Below are positions 46,162-56,695 of a stretch of 64,000 nt of DNA, in pieces (within the stretch, counting starts at the first letter, position 1; every line of letters starts with the position of its first letter). Where the stretch lies: positions 40,001 to 104,000 of the forward strand of contig JBBHKE010002521.1 of assembly GCA_037447655.1 (NCBI GenBank). The letters are read 5' to 3'. The DNA is from Zygnema cylindricum (taxonomy: Eukaryota; Streptophyta; Zygnematophyceae; Zygnematales; Zygnemataceae). Under the pieces are notes generated by a model that saw only the letters and a list, made by a program, of their open reading frames with translations, did not search any database and was not told the origin of the DNA. The position numbers and the translations under genes were made by a program.

Positions 46162-47463
46162 TGTTGTTCTTTGGTCTAAAATAGACCGCAGAAGCGACCC
46201 AAACTATCATGCAAAAAGCTAAGCCAAAAATAGGTCGACGAACAATCATTTGAAATGCATCCTCCATTTAACATACAACAACATTTAGGGTTTCATGGAA
46301 TAATCAACATAAATAAACCCTATGACAACATCTAAGGTTTGATGGAATAATCGACATAAACAAACCCTAGGACAAATGCATTAACAATGCAAAACATATA
46401 TAAAATAACATAAATAATAAAAACAGCTGCATCACACATAAACAAGAGTATAATCAAGGTATAATCATTATATCATTCAAAAGTGCATGACCTAATCAGC
46501 AACCCTAAAAGTCTACATCTTCGGTCCCCACTTTACTAACCAGCATTGATTATTATTCTAATGAAACTCAAACCTATATATACACTTGTGAGCTGTTAAC
46601 AAATCACTAAGTGTCAAAATAACCAACGTAAATTACGTAACTGTCACTAAATCAAATTAATCGTAAGCGTACACTTGAGAGTCAAGCAATCGTAAGCGTA
46701 CACTTGTCTGCAAATGCGACACATAAATTAAAGTGCCGATATCCTCATTGATCACGTAAAATATAACTATTTTAATCAACACTAAATCATTAATTCAAAT
46801 AAGACAAAACATTGATGCTTCAAATATTTACACCGACGCATCCAAAAATCCGCGTCATAAGTGACAACTTGCTTAGTCACTTGTCGATAAGTCCACGTAG
46901 TGAACTGACATCGCATATGTACGGTCCACTAGATAATGTGTCATAAAAACAATGTGGTCCCTTAAAAATATCGGCGGACGTCGTCCGCCCTCCACGTGTA
47001 CCTCGAACAACTTGCTGAAATCAATTCGTACGATCCAAATCCTGTCCGTACCGAAATCACGTACTTCGTCATAAATGCGCCTTGTCGCATTTAAGGTACA
47101 CGTCATTTTCGATAAATGCATGTCGCAATAAGCGACAACTTAAAGTACACCTGTCAAATACGACGCTCCGTAGCGGCGGCGTCCCATGTAATAAATTTCA
47201 TCTGTCGCATTATGTTTCGTACGTGCGACGTACCATTTTATCTTCGTCGATTATCACACGTCGGATTGCTTCGCGATCCGCCGTCCATTTCCTCTCACAT
47301 TTCGCGCCACTCAATTACTCCATTAATTTTATGTGTACATTTAATTCCCCAATCCATAAATCCATTCGAACCTCCACAATATATCGCGTAAATGCGTACG
47401 CACGAAACATCGCGTACGCACGAAACGATGTGTTCGCACGAAACTAACTTTTCAAAAACAACA
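46162..47463. mobile_element. solo LTR, family X, copy 2
   Basis: 1302 bp, TGTTGTTC...AAACAACA, flanked by TTATA at 46157-46161 and 47464-47468. Shares the landmark GACAACTTGCTTAGTCAC (46861-46880) with GTCACTTGCTTAGTCAG in copy 1, and the ending TTTTCAAA..ACAACA. No internal domain. Confidence 0.82.
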
Positions 47464-47468
47464 TTATA

Positions 47469-47717
47469 GACGTAAAAGATGACCGTCAGATTCTTTGCTT
47501 TTTCAATCCGTGACGCCATCTCGCGAACCCTTCAGTGTGTGGCTAATGTCGTCAAAAAAGACAATGCGCATACACTGGACGTGTAAAATTTGGCCGCGTC
47601 GAAAATAAAAAAAAATCCACGATGAACGCACGAGCAGGTTTGTAGACGTCGTATAGGCTATGTGCCTTCCGTCAGGGTGGATGCAAGCCCACCGGAAGTT
47701 GCGAGGAAATCTTTGAC
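47469..47717. other. no gene seen; left flank of copia-1
   Basis: Unassigned sequence between the solo LTR and copia-1, ending in the GAAGG target copy at 47718-47722. Confidence 0.4.
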
Positions 47718-47722
47718 GAAGG

Positions 47723-48773
47723 TGAAACTCTGAGACCTCCATAAGTCCTCAGAGTGGACAGCTTCCAAGAAGCCTCTAGGATAATCCTAACCCCTTTGTG
47801 TTTAAGCAAAAATAACTGCCACCCTGGCAGACAAAAACTCTGACCAACTTCACCCCTGTGAAGACAAGACTCCCCTGAGTCGATAGCAAAAAGAATCTCT
47901 GAATTTGCTCCCCTGAGCAGTAAGTTATGGAGGGTCAAAGTTGACCTTTTGTACAGAAGCTCTCTGGGAGAGAGGGTCCTATCTTCTAATTTTTCTAAGT
48001 CCTATCTCTCTCACAGACTCTATCTACTGATGTACGGAACCAATCAGAATTGAGTTCCGTACGCAAAAGTACAGCTGCCGGTGTACTTTATGTACGGACA
48101 TTGTACGACATGGCCAAAATATCGACACATGTCAAATCCGGATTCGGTGCCATAATCTCCGGAGTTTCCACAATCCAACGGAATTTTGCCACGCGTCATC
48201 CGATGTGGCGATGGCCACAAACCGCCGAAATCTTCCTCCGCGATCTCGGCGCTAATCCCGGCCGTCGGATTAAATTCGGCTTTAATCGTAGCCGTAATAA
48301 ATACATGCGCGGTATTTGTTTCATTTACGAAACAAATGCGCGGTACTGATTTATGTCCGTACCGTAAGTCGTACATTACATATTACTGGATCTATGTATC
48401 CCGTAATTAATTCTAGTTAGATGGTTTATCGCACGTATACATATTTAAATAATTATCAAACTATATCCTAGGTAACACTACCGCTAGATGAAACGGCTAA
48501 GGCTACCGGCTACATTGTGTCTGCCGGCCGGCAGGTACAAGGATCAAATCCTGCCGCCGGCACATACATTTTAATTAAATATATAGAAACCCTAATATAA
48601 AATTCCCGTAAACCTCAGGATAGCCAAGGTAGCCATGGCTCTAGCTTCCTCTCCAATTTCTCAGTGACTGCGACAAGTTTGAGAGTTGGAGAGAGAAGTT
48701 AGAGATAGACTGCCTCGACTTCTATATTTCTTTTCAGACCTAGAAAATACTAATAAAACCATTAGTTTCTACA
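47723..48773 (-). repeat. copia-1 3' LTR
   Basis: In element orientation it runs TGTAGAAACT...GAGTTTCA. Contains a candidate TATA box (minus-strand CTATATATTTAA near 48583-48596) and, antisense to the element, a tRNA-like stretch (48494-48551). Frames of 110 codons (48044-48376, minus) and 99 codons (48050-48349, plus) are not conserved in diverged relatives and are probably incidental. Confidence 0.96.
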
Positions 48774-48784
48774 CTCCCCTTATT
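48774..48784 (-). other. copia-1 polypurine tract
   Basis: Minus-strand AATAAGGGGAG immediately abuts the TG of the 3' LTR, two bases after the gag-pol stop codon. Confidence 0.85.
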
Positions 48785-48786
48785 TT

Positions 48787-51700
48787 CTAGTCAATCTTTA
48801 ATTTCAGACCACACTTCTCCCTGCAAAAAATTAGCTTAGGGGAAGGCACAGGTTTGGTCATCATATCTGCTACCATCTCACTATCTGGTCTGTACTCTAA
48901 ACTGATTATTTTGTTTTCTACTTTCTCTCTAACAAAGCTGAGTCTGATGTCCATGTGTTTGGCTTTAAAATGGTGTTTAGGATTGGCAGAAATAGCGATT
49001 GCTGCCTGATTATCACAAAATATTTTCTGCACACCACTCTTAAGGTGACCAAGCTCACCAAGCAAAGACTTGACCCACATCAATTCTTTTACAGCAGAGC
49101 AAGAGGCCATATACTCAGCCTCCATGGTGGACTGAGCAATAACCTTTTGCTGTTTGCTACTCCAACAGCAAGCCCCATCACCCACATATAATACATATCC
49201 AGAAGTACATCTCCTCATCGGAGCATCACCATAACTGGCATCACTCCAAGTAGTGATGTCAGTATTCTCCCCACCCAAATGCAACCATAGATCTCTAGTT
49301 CCTACCAAGTATCTAAGGACTCTCTTAGCTGCCTCCCAATCCTTCTTAGTGGGAGCATTTAGACTTCTACTCAGCACTCCTACAGCTGCAGCTAAATCCG
49401 GCCGGGTACAATTCATAAAATAGATTAGACTTCCCACTACTTGCCTGTAAGGAATAGTCTGCATGAACTTCTGTTCTTCAGGAGATAATTCCTCGTCTAA
49501 GACTATGACTCCTTCTTCCTCACTCCCCTCACTTCCCTTCTTCAATTCCATTGGAGTTGTGCAACTATTAGCTTTATCCATTTGAAATTTTTCAAGCATG
49601 TTTCCTATTGCTTCCTTTTGAGTCAATCTTATAATTTTTCTTTTTCGGTCTCTCTCTACTTGAATTCCCAAAATATATTTTGCTTCCCCCATATCCTTCA
49701 TTTCAAATCTCCCCTTAAGATCGGTTTTCAGTTTATTAATTTTTTCCATTGATTTACTTAAAACAAGCAAATCATCAACATAAATTGCAATAAATATAAA
49801 ACCTTCCTCATCTTCGAAAACATAGATTGAGTGATCTGAGCTGATCCGAATATATCCTAGACCGGTAAGAAACTCATCAAGCTTCTTATTCCACTGTCGG
49901 GGCGCCTGTTTCAAACCATAAAGAGATTTAATCAGCCGGCATACCTTACTCTCCTCTCCTTCTTCCACAAACCCTTCGGGTTGTCGCATGAAGATCTCCT
50001 CTTCTAATTCTCCATGCAAAAAGGTTGTTTTGATGTCCATCTGGTGCACTTCCATGTCTTCCGCCGCTGCTAAACTGAGAAGTATGCGGACGGAGGGAAA
50101 TCTGACCACCGGGGCAAAGGTTTCCTCGTAGTCAATTCCTTCCTTTTGTGTAAATCCCTTTGCCACTAATCTGGCCTTGTAGCGCTCGATTGTGTTATCT
50201 GGGTTCAGTTTCAGTTTGAAAACCCACTTACAACCGATTGGTTTTCGGTTAGGTGGACAGTCCACCAGCTCCCAAGTATCGGCTGCCATGATTGAAGCCA
50301 TCTCCTCATTGATGGCTGTCTTCCACCGGTTTCTTTCTGGACAAGTCATCGCCTCTCGATAAGTTTGAGGTTCATCTTGATGAGATAGTTTAGTTACCTT
50401 GTTATTAACCTGTTTTTCTTGCAGTCTTTTGCTACTTCTCCTCCCTCCCTCAAAATCTGAGGCCGGAATAGATGGTTCTCGTGGATTCTTTCGAACAAAC
50501 TCGGCTTCTCCCCTATCCCTTGATTCCGAATCAATTTCCACCACGTCTTCCGCTTCGAGTAGAGTTGTCACTGGAGTTTCCACAGCCGAGTCCTTATCGG
50601 TCTGATTTGTTCCTGCAAGAATGTCATCGTCTCTAAAACCTGGATAGTTAGGAAGCTCAAAGTCATCAGAATTTTCTGACTCAAATCTGATTTTTACTGA
50701 CTTTGTATATTTGAAGGGATCCACAGACTTTCCTTCATCCATAACTACTAGATGCTTTACTAAGATTATATCTTCTCTTTTTAGATCATAAACTCTATAT
50801 CCTTTAACATCCTCATCATATCCTAATAAGTATCCCGGTTTTCCTTTAGGATCTAGCTTCCAATTGGACCGATCAGTATCTAGACTGAATACTTGACTGC
50901 CGAAAACCTTTAAATGAGATAAGTCTGGTTTCCGGCCTGTCCATCTCTCATAAGGTGTTTGATCTTTTATAGCTGAAGTAAGAACTCTATTTTTGAGGTA
51001 ATTAGCACAGTTCATTGCTTCTGCCCAAAACCTTTTTCCTATCTTCTTATCCGACAACATACTTCTAGCACTATCACTTAGTGTTCTATTTAACCTTTCA
51101 GCTACCCCATTCTGTTCAGGATTTTCTGGCACTGTCTTTTGGTGTTGAACCCCATCTTCCCTCAAAAAATCCTCAAACTGGTTAGAAGTATACTCTCCAC
51201 CATTGTCACTCCTTACTCTCTTGATTGGAGTTTCATGGAGTTTTTCGCTCCATGCTTTATATTGTCTAAAACAGTCCTCAGCTTCTGACTTGTTTTTCAA
51301 AAAATATACTCGGGAATACCGAGACCAATCATCAGTTATAGTCATCATAAATCTCTTCCCCCCCGGTGAGGACACTCTAGCCGGTCCCCAAATATCTGTG
51401 TGTACTAGATCTAGAAGTTTTTCTCCCTTGTAGGTGGCTGTTTTTGGAAAGGGTAATCTGTGTGCTTTACCTTGAGCACACCCACTACAATCACTTATAT
51501 CATCACTCTCACTGAACTGAATCCCTTCCACCACTCCCATCTTTTTCATCTCTCTTAACTTATCTAGATTCACATGCCCAAGCCTCTTATGCCACATCAT
51601 AATATCATGAACACCAGCATAATAAAGTTTCTTCGTTTCATTACTTAAGATCAGCCTAAACATCCCATGGCTACCTTTCTCAGCAATGAAATAGACATCC

Positions 51701-53145
51701 TCCTCAAAACTAGCAGTAAAGACTCCTTCCCTAGTGCTAGTGAAAAAACCCTTATCATCTAATACTGATCTAGAGATAAGGTTTTTGTTCAGCTCCGGAA
51801 TAAACAATACATCGGAGAATGTTAATATGGATGTCTTTCCTTCTACTAACACTTTCAGATCTACCGATCCTACAAGAGTAGTGGTGACTATCCTCCCATC
51901 CCCGTACTCTATCTCTACGGTGGGAATCTTTCTTATCTTAGTGAACAGGTGTCTATCCTTACACATGTGCATTGAGGCACCTGAATCTATAATCCAGCCT
52001 GCTTCACCTTTCAATCCACCGTAAGCACATTTCTGCCTTCGTGGAATTTCAACCTCAGTTTTCGCCTCCAACTCCTCATCCAAAAGGAGCTCATCGTCCT
52101 CGTCCTCGGATTCCGCCTCAAGTACCTGTGTGACAAGGGCCTTTTTCTTTCCTCTCGGGGTACCACTGGTCTGCCCCTCCTTTAACCGAAGCTCGGTTAG
52201 CTTGGTGCACTCTGCCATATAGTGCCCAGGTTTCTTACAAAAATGACATAAACCTTTGGGAGCCCTTGGTTCGAACTCGCCAACCTGTTTTTCCCGCTCC
52301 CTACCCCCATAGTTTCTGACTGGTTTCCGGGAATCCTTGTTCCTCCAATCGGTCGCTGTTGCCAAGGCTTGGCCACTCTTTCCTCCCCTTCTGATCTCAA
52401 TCGTATTCTCTCGAACGAGAATCATCCCTACCACTGAGTTCCATATCCACCTTGAGTCCGGCAAGTCCTGCACACGGTTGACTATGTTCTCGAACTCATC
52501 AGGTAACTTCATTAGTAAACAGTTAACTTTTTCTTTTTCACTAAAAACTTTACCCGCACTCTCTAGCTCCATGAAGAGTGTAGCAAGCTCATTGCAAAAA
52601 TCCAACATATTTCCCCCTTTGTATACATACTCCTTAACTTTCTGATCAGCCAACTGTTGTTGCTGAATCGTACCACTTCGGTACATCTCTATGAGAGCCA
52701 TCCAAAGATCGGATGCCCTCTCTACCTGCAAATGAGGACATGCAAGTCCTTGAGTGAGATGGCGTAGGATGAAGTGCTTTGCCGCCATATTGTTGAAGTC
52801 CCAGGTTTCAGTATCATTCTCCTCGTTCCTCGGAATAGGTGACATGAATGCTAAACCAGTTGCTATTGGTGTGGTCGCCTCCTTCTCCTTTCCTTTGTCC
52901 ACCACCTCTCCTTCCTTTGTTTCCTCCGTTGAAGGTGAATCCTCTTTCCTGGTGAATCTGCTTCCTTTAAACCCTGGAGGAATTCCAAGACTTGATGGAC
53001 GCCCCAATCGTCCACTCACTATCCCCCAAAACCTTTTTTCGCATAGAGCTCCTATCATCATACTTTCCCAGTATATGAAGCCAGTTCCATTAAATATTGG
53101 CACCCTAGAGGGTGGGCCCATAACCTGAAACTCTGAGACCTCCAT
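48787..53145 (-). CDS. copia-1 gag-pol polyprotein, 1452 aa
   Basis: Single frame encoding all proteins for a Ty1/copia cycle: particle formation, cleavage, reverse transcription and integration. Domains in order: gag about 1-299; CCHC zinc knuckle 300-313 (CHFCKKPGHYMAEC); aspartic protease (DSGAS, D387); GAG-pre-integrase near 515 (WHKRLGHVN ... CSGCAQGK); integrase D584, D647, E683, with DD35E spacing; acidic linker; reverse transcriptase from about 955, with D1037 and YVDD 1122-1125; RNase H with D1302, E1342/E1344 and D1378; end MMTKPVPSP. All catalytic residues are present. The first ATG (53145) lies in the last 20 bp of the 5' LTR. A second in-frame ATG (codon 9, 53121) lies in the primer site. 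Either could start translation. Gag and pol are fused without a frameshift, as in most plant copias. Confidence 0.95.
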   Translation of the reverse strand: MEVSEFQVMGPPSRVPIFNGTGFIYWESMMIGALCEKRFWGIVSGRLGRPSSLGIPPGFKGSRFTRKEDSPSTEETKEGEVVDKGKEKEATTPIATGLAFMSPIPRNEENDTETWDFNNMAAKHFILRHLTQGLACPHLQVERASDLWMALIEMYRSGTIQQQQLADQKVKEYVYKGGNMLDFCNELATLFMELESAGKVFSEKEKVNCLLMKLPDEFENIVNRVQDLPDSRWIWNSVVGMILVRENTIEIRRGGKSGQALATATDWRNKDSRKPVRNYGGREREKQVGEFEPRAPKGLCHFCKKPGHYMAECTKLTELRLKEGQTSGTPRGKKKALVTQVLEAESEDEDDELLLDEELEAKTEVEIPRRQKCAYGGLKGEAGWIIDSGASMHMCKDRHLFTKIRKIPTVEIEYGDGRIVTTTLVGSVDLKVLVEGKTSILTFSDVLFIPELNKNLISRSVLDDKGFFTSTREGVFTASFEEDVYFIAEKGSHGMFRLILSNETKKLYYAGVHDIMMWHKRLGHVNLDKLREMKKMGVVEGIQFSESDDISDCSGCAQGKAHRLPFPKTATYKGEKLLDLVHTDIWGPARVSSPGGKRFMMTITDDWSRYSRVYFLKNKSEAEDCFRQYKAWSEKLHETPIKRVRSDNGGEYTSNQFEDFLREDGVQHQKTVPENPEQNGVAERLNRTLSDSARSMLSDKKIGKRFWAEAMNCANYLKNRVLTSAIKDQTPYERWTGRKPDLSHLKVFGSQVFSLDTDRSNWKLDPKGKPGYLLGYDEDVKGYRVYDLKREDIILVKHLVVMDEGKSVDPFKYTKSVKIRFESENSDDFELPNYPGFRDDDILAGTNQTDKDSAVETPVTTLLEAEDVVEIDSESRDRGEAEFVRKNPREPSIPASDFEGGRRSSKRLQEKQVNNKVTKLSHQDEPQTYREAMTCPERNRWKTAINEEMASIMAADTWELVDCPPNRKPIGCKWVFKLKLNPDNTIERYKARLVAKGFTQKEGIDYEETFAPVVRFPSVRILLSLAAAEDMEVHQMDIKTTFLHGELEEEIFMRQPEGFVEEGEESKVCRLIKSLYGLKQAPRQWNKKLDEFLTGLGYIRISSDHSIYVFEDEEGFIFIAIYVDDLLVLSKSMEKINKLKTDLKGRFEMKDMGEAKYILGIQVERDRKRKIIRLTQKEAIGNMLEKFQMDKANSCTTPMELKKGSEGSEEEGVIVLDEELSPEEQKFMQTIPYRQVVGSLIYFMNCTRPDLAAAVGVLSRSLNAPTKKDWEAAKRVLRYLVGTRDLWLHLGGENTDITTWSDASYGDAPMRRCTSGYVLYVGDGACCWSSKQQKVIAQSTMEAEYMASCSAVKELMWVKSLLGELGHLKSGVQKIFCDNQAAIAISANPKHHFKAKHMDIRLSFVREKVENKIISLEYRPDSEMVADMMTKPVPSPKLIFCREKCGLKLKID
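53111..53125 (-). other. copia-1 primer-binding site, half-tRNA type
   Basis: Minus-strand GGTTATGGGCCCACC directly follows the 5' LTR with no spacer. It is the exact complement of GGTGGGCCCATAACC, which is the anticodon arm (CAU anticodon) of plant initiator tRNA-Met as I recall it. It does not match the tRNA 3' end. Drosophila copia and yeast Ty5 are known to prime from such an internal tRNA fragment. Confidence 0.85.
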
Positions 53146-54176
53146 AAGTACTCAGAGTGGACAGCTTCCAAGAAGCCTCTAGGATAATCCTGACCCCTTT
53201 GTGTTTAAGCAAAAATAACTGCCACCCTGGCAGACAAAAACTCTGACCAACTTCACCCCTGTGAAGACAAGACTCCCCTGAGTCGATAGCAAAAAGAATC
53301 TCTGAATTTGCTCCCCTGAGCAGTAAGTTATGGAGGGTCAAAGTTGACCTTTTGTACAGAAGCTCTCTGGGAGAGAGGGTCCTATCTTCTAATTTTTCTA
53401 AGTCCTATCTCTCTCACAGACTCTATCTACTGATGTACGGAACCAATCAGAATTGAGTTTCGTACGCAAAAGTACAGCTGCCGGTGTACTTTATGTACGG
53501 ACATTGTACGACATGGCCAAAATGTCGACACATGTCAAATCCGGATTCGGTGCCATAATCTCCGGAGTTTCCACAATCCAACGGAATTTTGCCACGCGTC
53601 ATCCGATGTGGCGATGGCCACAAACCGCCGAAATCTTCCTCCGCGATCTCGGCGCTAATCCCGGCCGTCGGATTAAATTCGGCTTTAATCGTAGCCGTAA
53701 TAAATACATGCGCGGTATTTGTTTCATTTACGAAACAAATGCGCGGTACTGATTTATGTCCGTACCGTAAGTCGTACATTACATATTACTGGATCTATGT
53801 ATCCCGTAATTAATTCTAGTTAGATGGTTTATCGCACGTATACATATTTAAATAATTATCAAACTATATCCTAGGTAACACTACCGCTAGATGAAACGGC
53901 TAAGGCTACCGGCTACAATGTGTCTGCCGGCCGGCAGGTACAAGGATCAAATCCTGCCGCCGGCACATACATTTTAATTAAATATATAGAAACCCTAATA
54001 TAAAATTCCCGTAAACCTCAGGATAGCCAAGGTAGCCATGGCTCTAGCTTCCTCTCCAATTTCTCAGTGACTGCGACAAGTTTGAGAGTTGGAGAGAGAA
54101 GTTAGAGATAGACTGCCTCGACTTCTATATTTCTTTTCAGACCTAGAAAATACTAATAAAACCATTAGTTTCTACA
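53126..54176 (-). repeat. copia-1 5' LTR
   Basis: 1051 bp. Differences from the 3' LTR that I could see lie at about 53150 (A/C), 53192 (G/A), 53460 (T/C), 53525 (G/A) and 53920 (A/T). The last 20 bp encode the first codons of gag-pol. Confidence 0.96.
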
Positions 54177-54181
54177 GAAGG

Positions 54182-54790
54182 ATCTCCTTTAACGCTCCTT
54201 TCGCCATCCACTGACCTTGTTGTACAAATCTGACATTTGCGTGCGCTTTTACAAATCTTACGTTTGGTACGCTCGTACATATTTTTAGGGAATTGTTAAT
54301 CGCAGAGACGATTTTTGCTGCGCGCAGGTAGCTGTCAGAAATTGTACATTTGATGTACAATTTCGTACAAGCTACGTACCTTTAAGTTCAGATTTGACGG
54401 TCAACCCGTCGAACAAATTTCACTGGCGAAATATTGAAACGCCGGTTAAAAAATTGTCGCGCTTGCGAACGTCGACCGTCATAAAAAAAAAACAATTCAC
54501 ACGGCCGGTGCAGGTTTACTGTAACAAAACTGCGGCAGCCACATAAAAATAAAATGGCTGCGCGCAGGTAGTTCCTCACTTCACGTGAGCTCCACTTTGA
54601 GAGCACACACCGACATTTGACTTAGCCGCAAAAAATGGAATCTAATCACGAACCGTTACACTGAACTTGGACACAAATTAAAGGACGACGTACAACATAT
54701 ATAAACTCGCACGAAATGAAATAAAATTCGTACAAAATAAAAGCGTTCCCGCATATAAATATCGACAAAACTAAAATGTCGCGTCAATAA
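54182..54790. other. no gene seen; right flank of copia-1
   Basis: Contains two copies of CTGCGCGCAGGTAG (near 54318 and 54558) and dense GTAC words. No frame I can identify. Confidence 0.4.
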
Positions 54791-55681
54791 TAGTGTTGTG
54801 TATCGGTAAAAAACTTATCGCAATAACACCGATATCGATAGTTATCGGTTATCGAACGGTCTGAGGTTCCGATATATCGGTCTGAGACCAACAAATTCCA
54901 TATCGGAGATAACTTAAAAAAAAAATAGTATGCATACAAATGTACTTTATAACATACTGTAATATATTATTGACTTTGCATAATAAAGTACCTTCAATTG
55001 CACCCGTACATTTTTCGTACAATTATATACAGTGTTAGTATATATCTGTACTTCTAGGGTTATATAAATGAATTTTAGGGTTTTACAGTAAATTTCCTTA
55101 AATTCCGTATATTCAGTATAACCGACGCACACTTTTCATACATGTACATACAGTGGCCGTATTTTCCGTACTTATTAAAGGTATTAATTTTAGGGTTTGG
55201 AGGATACATTGCCGTACAATCTCGTATATTTCAGTACAGCTGCGCTAGATTTTTTGTATTTACGTGCAATGTTTGTACATATTTGCACTACTTAGGGTTA
55301 TTATAAGGGGGGATTTTAGGGTTTATACGGTACATTGCCGTACGTTCCTATATATTTTAGTACGGTTGACAAAGATTTGCTGTATTATTAGGTTTGAAAA
55401 GTACACTCTCCGTATTATTTCGTACATTTATGTTACTTGTTCGTAATTTTAAAGATTTTTTAAGGATTTTCTAGTATTTCGCTTTTCGTACATTTTCATA
55501 CATGTTCGTACATGTTCGTACAGAGAAATCTATATGAATTTTACAAAAAGTATGAAATCGACGAATATTACGTAATTTTAACAGAAAAGTCCAAATCCGT
55601 ACGATTTGGACATCTATGGTCGTAACTAACAGTCAAAAGGACATTGAGAAAGGGTATGCGAGCGTGGAACCCAAGTAAAAC
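54791..55681. mobile_element. hAT-like element, left part
   Basis: Begins TAGTGTTGTGTATCGG, close to the TIR of the 29343 element, followed by the same kind of CGATAT/TATCGG palindromic words and a shared GGTCTGAGACCAACA-like block. Interrupted at 55682 by gypsy-D. The interior is AT-rich, GTAC-rich and non-coding. Confidence 0.6.
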
Positions 55682-56647
55682 TGTAACAGGATTTCCTACC
55701 TCTCCAAAAATCCCATTACTACAAACAATCCCAACCACACATTCCACACATTGGAAAATACACATCCACATTGGACAACACTCACACAAGGATAAACTTT
55801 AAATTAGAAGAAGCTTCTGTCCACATAACATTACTTGGTCTCTTGCCCTCGTGGCTCAACCCTTCTTACTAAAGTGTTTTCTACTACTCTCCACTCTTAA
55901 TAATTCTATCTCTTAACTACCAAAACACTATTTAGTTAGTAAGAGATTTCAATGCAAAATGCCTTTTCTCCAATTTGGTATTAATCGCTCAGGACCAAGA
56001 TCAGCCGGAATTTCCACAAACTTTTCCAAAGGAAAAGATGTCTACTCTCCTCTTACACTTCACTATTTATCCATCATCGCCCTGGACTCGCCAGGCCAGA
56101 GTGAACGCTCCGTTTTAACAGGCTTTTACCTGGGCCAATCATTGATCAGCAAAGACTCAGACTGACCAATGCAAAAACGTGCGAAATCTCTTACTAACTA
56201 CTTAGCACTTTACTAACCAATCAAACGTCACGTTTCACTACGTAACATTTACGTGCAAAAGTGCGCGCCAAACGAAACGCGACTTCGCACGATCGTGCGT
56301 AACAAATTTCGCACGCGAAACTTCCTACAAAATTCCCTTAAATGAAAGTGGCGTTTCGTACGAAAATCTGTACGAAACGAACCACCGTGCATACTAAACG
56401 TTTCATTAGAACTTTTTGAAACTTACACGCGTAATTTCGGTACTAATTTGACCCTTAACCTGTTTCAACGATACCCACTTGTTATTTAGACCCTCGCCGT
56501 AACCTAAATACACCCATCGCTATAACTTTTAAAATATAACTCCAAATAGCGTGATTCTTTCGCGGACGTCTACCAAATTTAGTACTCTATAATCATAATA
56601 CCTAAATACCCCTTTATAAACAAGTTCGATCAGCTAATACTGTTACA
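55682..56647 (-). repeat. gypsy-D 3' LTR
   Basis: 966 bp, TGTAACAGG...ACTGTTACA in plus coordinates. Contains the GTTTCGTAC...GTACGAAAC hairpin near 56354-56379 and a 68-codon frame antisense to the element (55959-56165). Confidence 0.94.
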
Positions 56648-56658
56648 TCATCCCCTCT
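56648..56658 (-). other. gypsy-D polypurine tract
   Basis: Minus-strand AGAGGGGATGA directly precedes the 3' LTR, as in gypsy-A. Confidence 0.8.
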
Positions 56659-56695
56659 TTATTTTTAACTGACCTCAGTTAAACACCTTTAATTC

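Larger units (their letters stand above)
47723..54176 (-). mobile_element. copia-1, complete young Ty1/copia
   Basis: Minus strand, 6454 bp. GAAGG at 47718-47722 and 54177-54181. Two 1051-bp LTRs that differ at about five positions by my reading. Primer site at 53111-53125, polypurine tract at 48774-48784, one uninterrupted gag-pol frame. All parts needed for autonomous transposition appear present. The pattern indicates a recent insertion. Confidence 0.97.

Noticed and set aside
48044-48376. 110-codon gene within the copia-1 LTRs
   Set aside because: Open on both strands, present only because the LTR is duplicated, and not preserved in diverged LTR fragments at 15382-17282.
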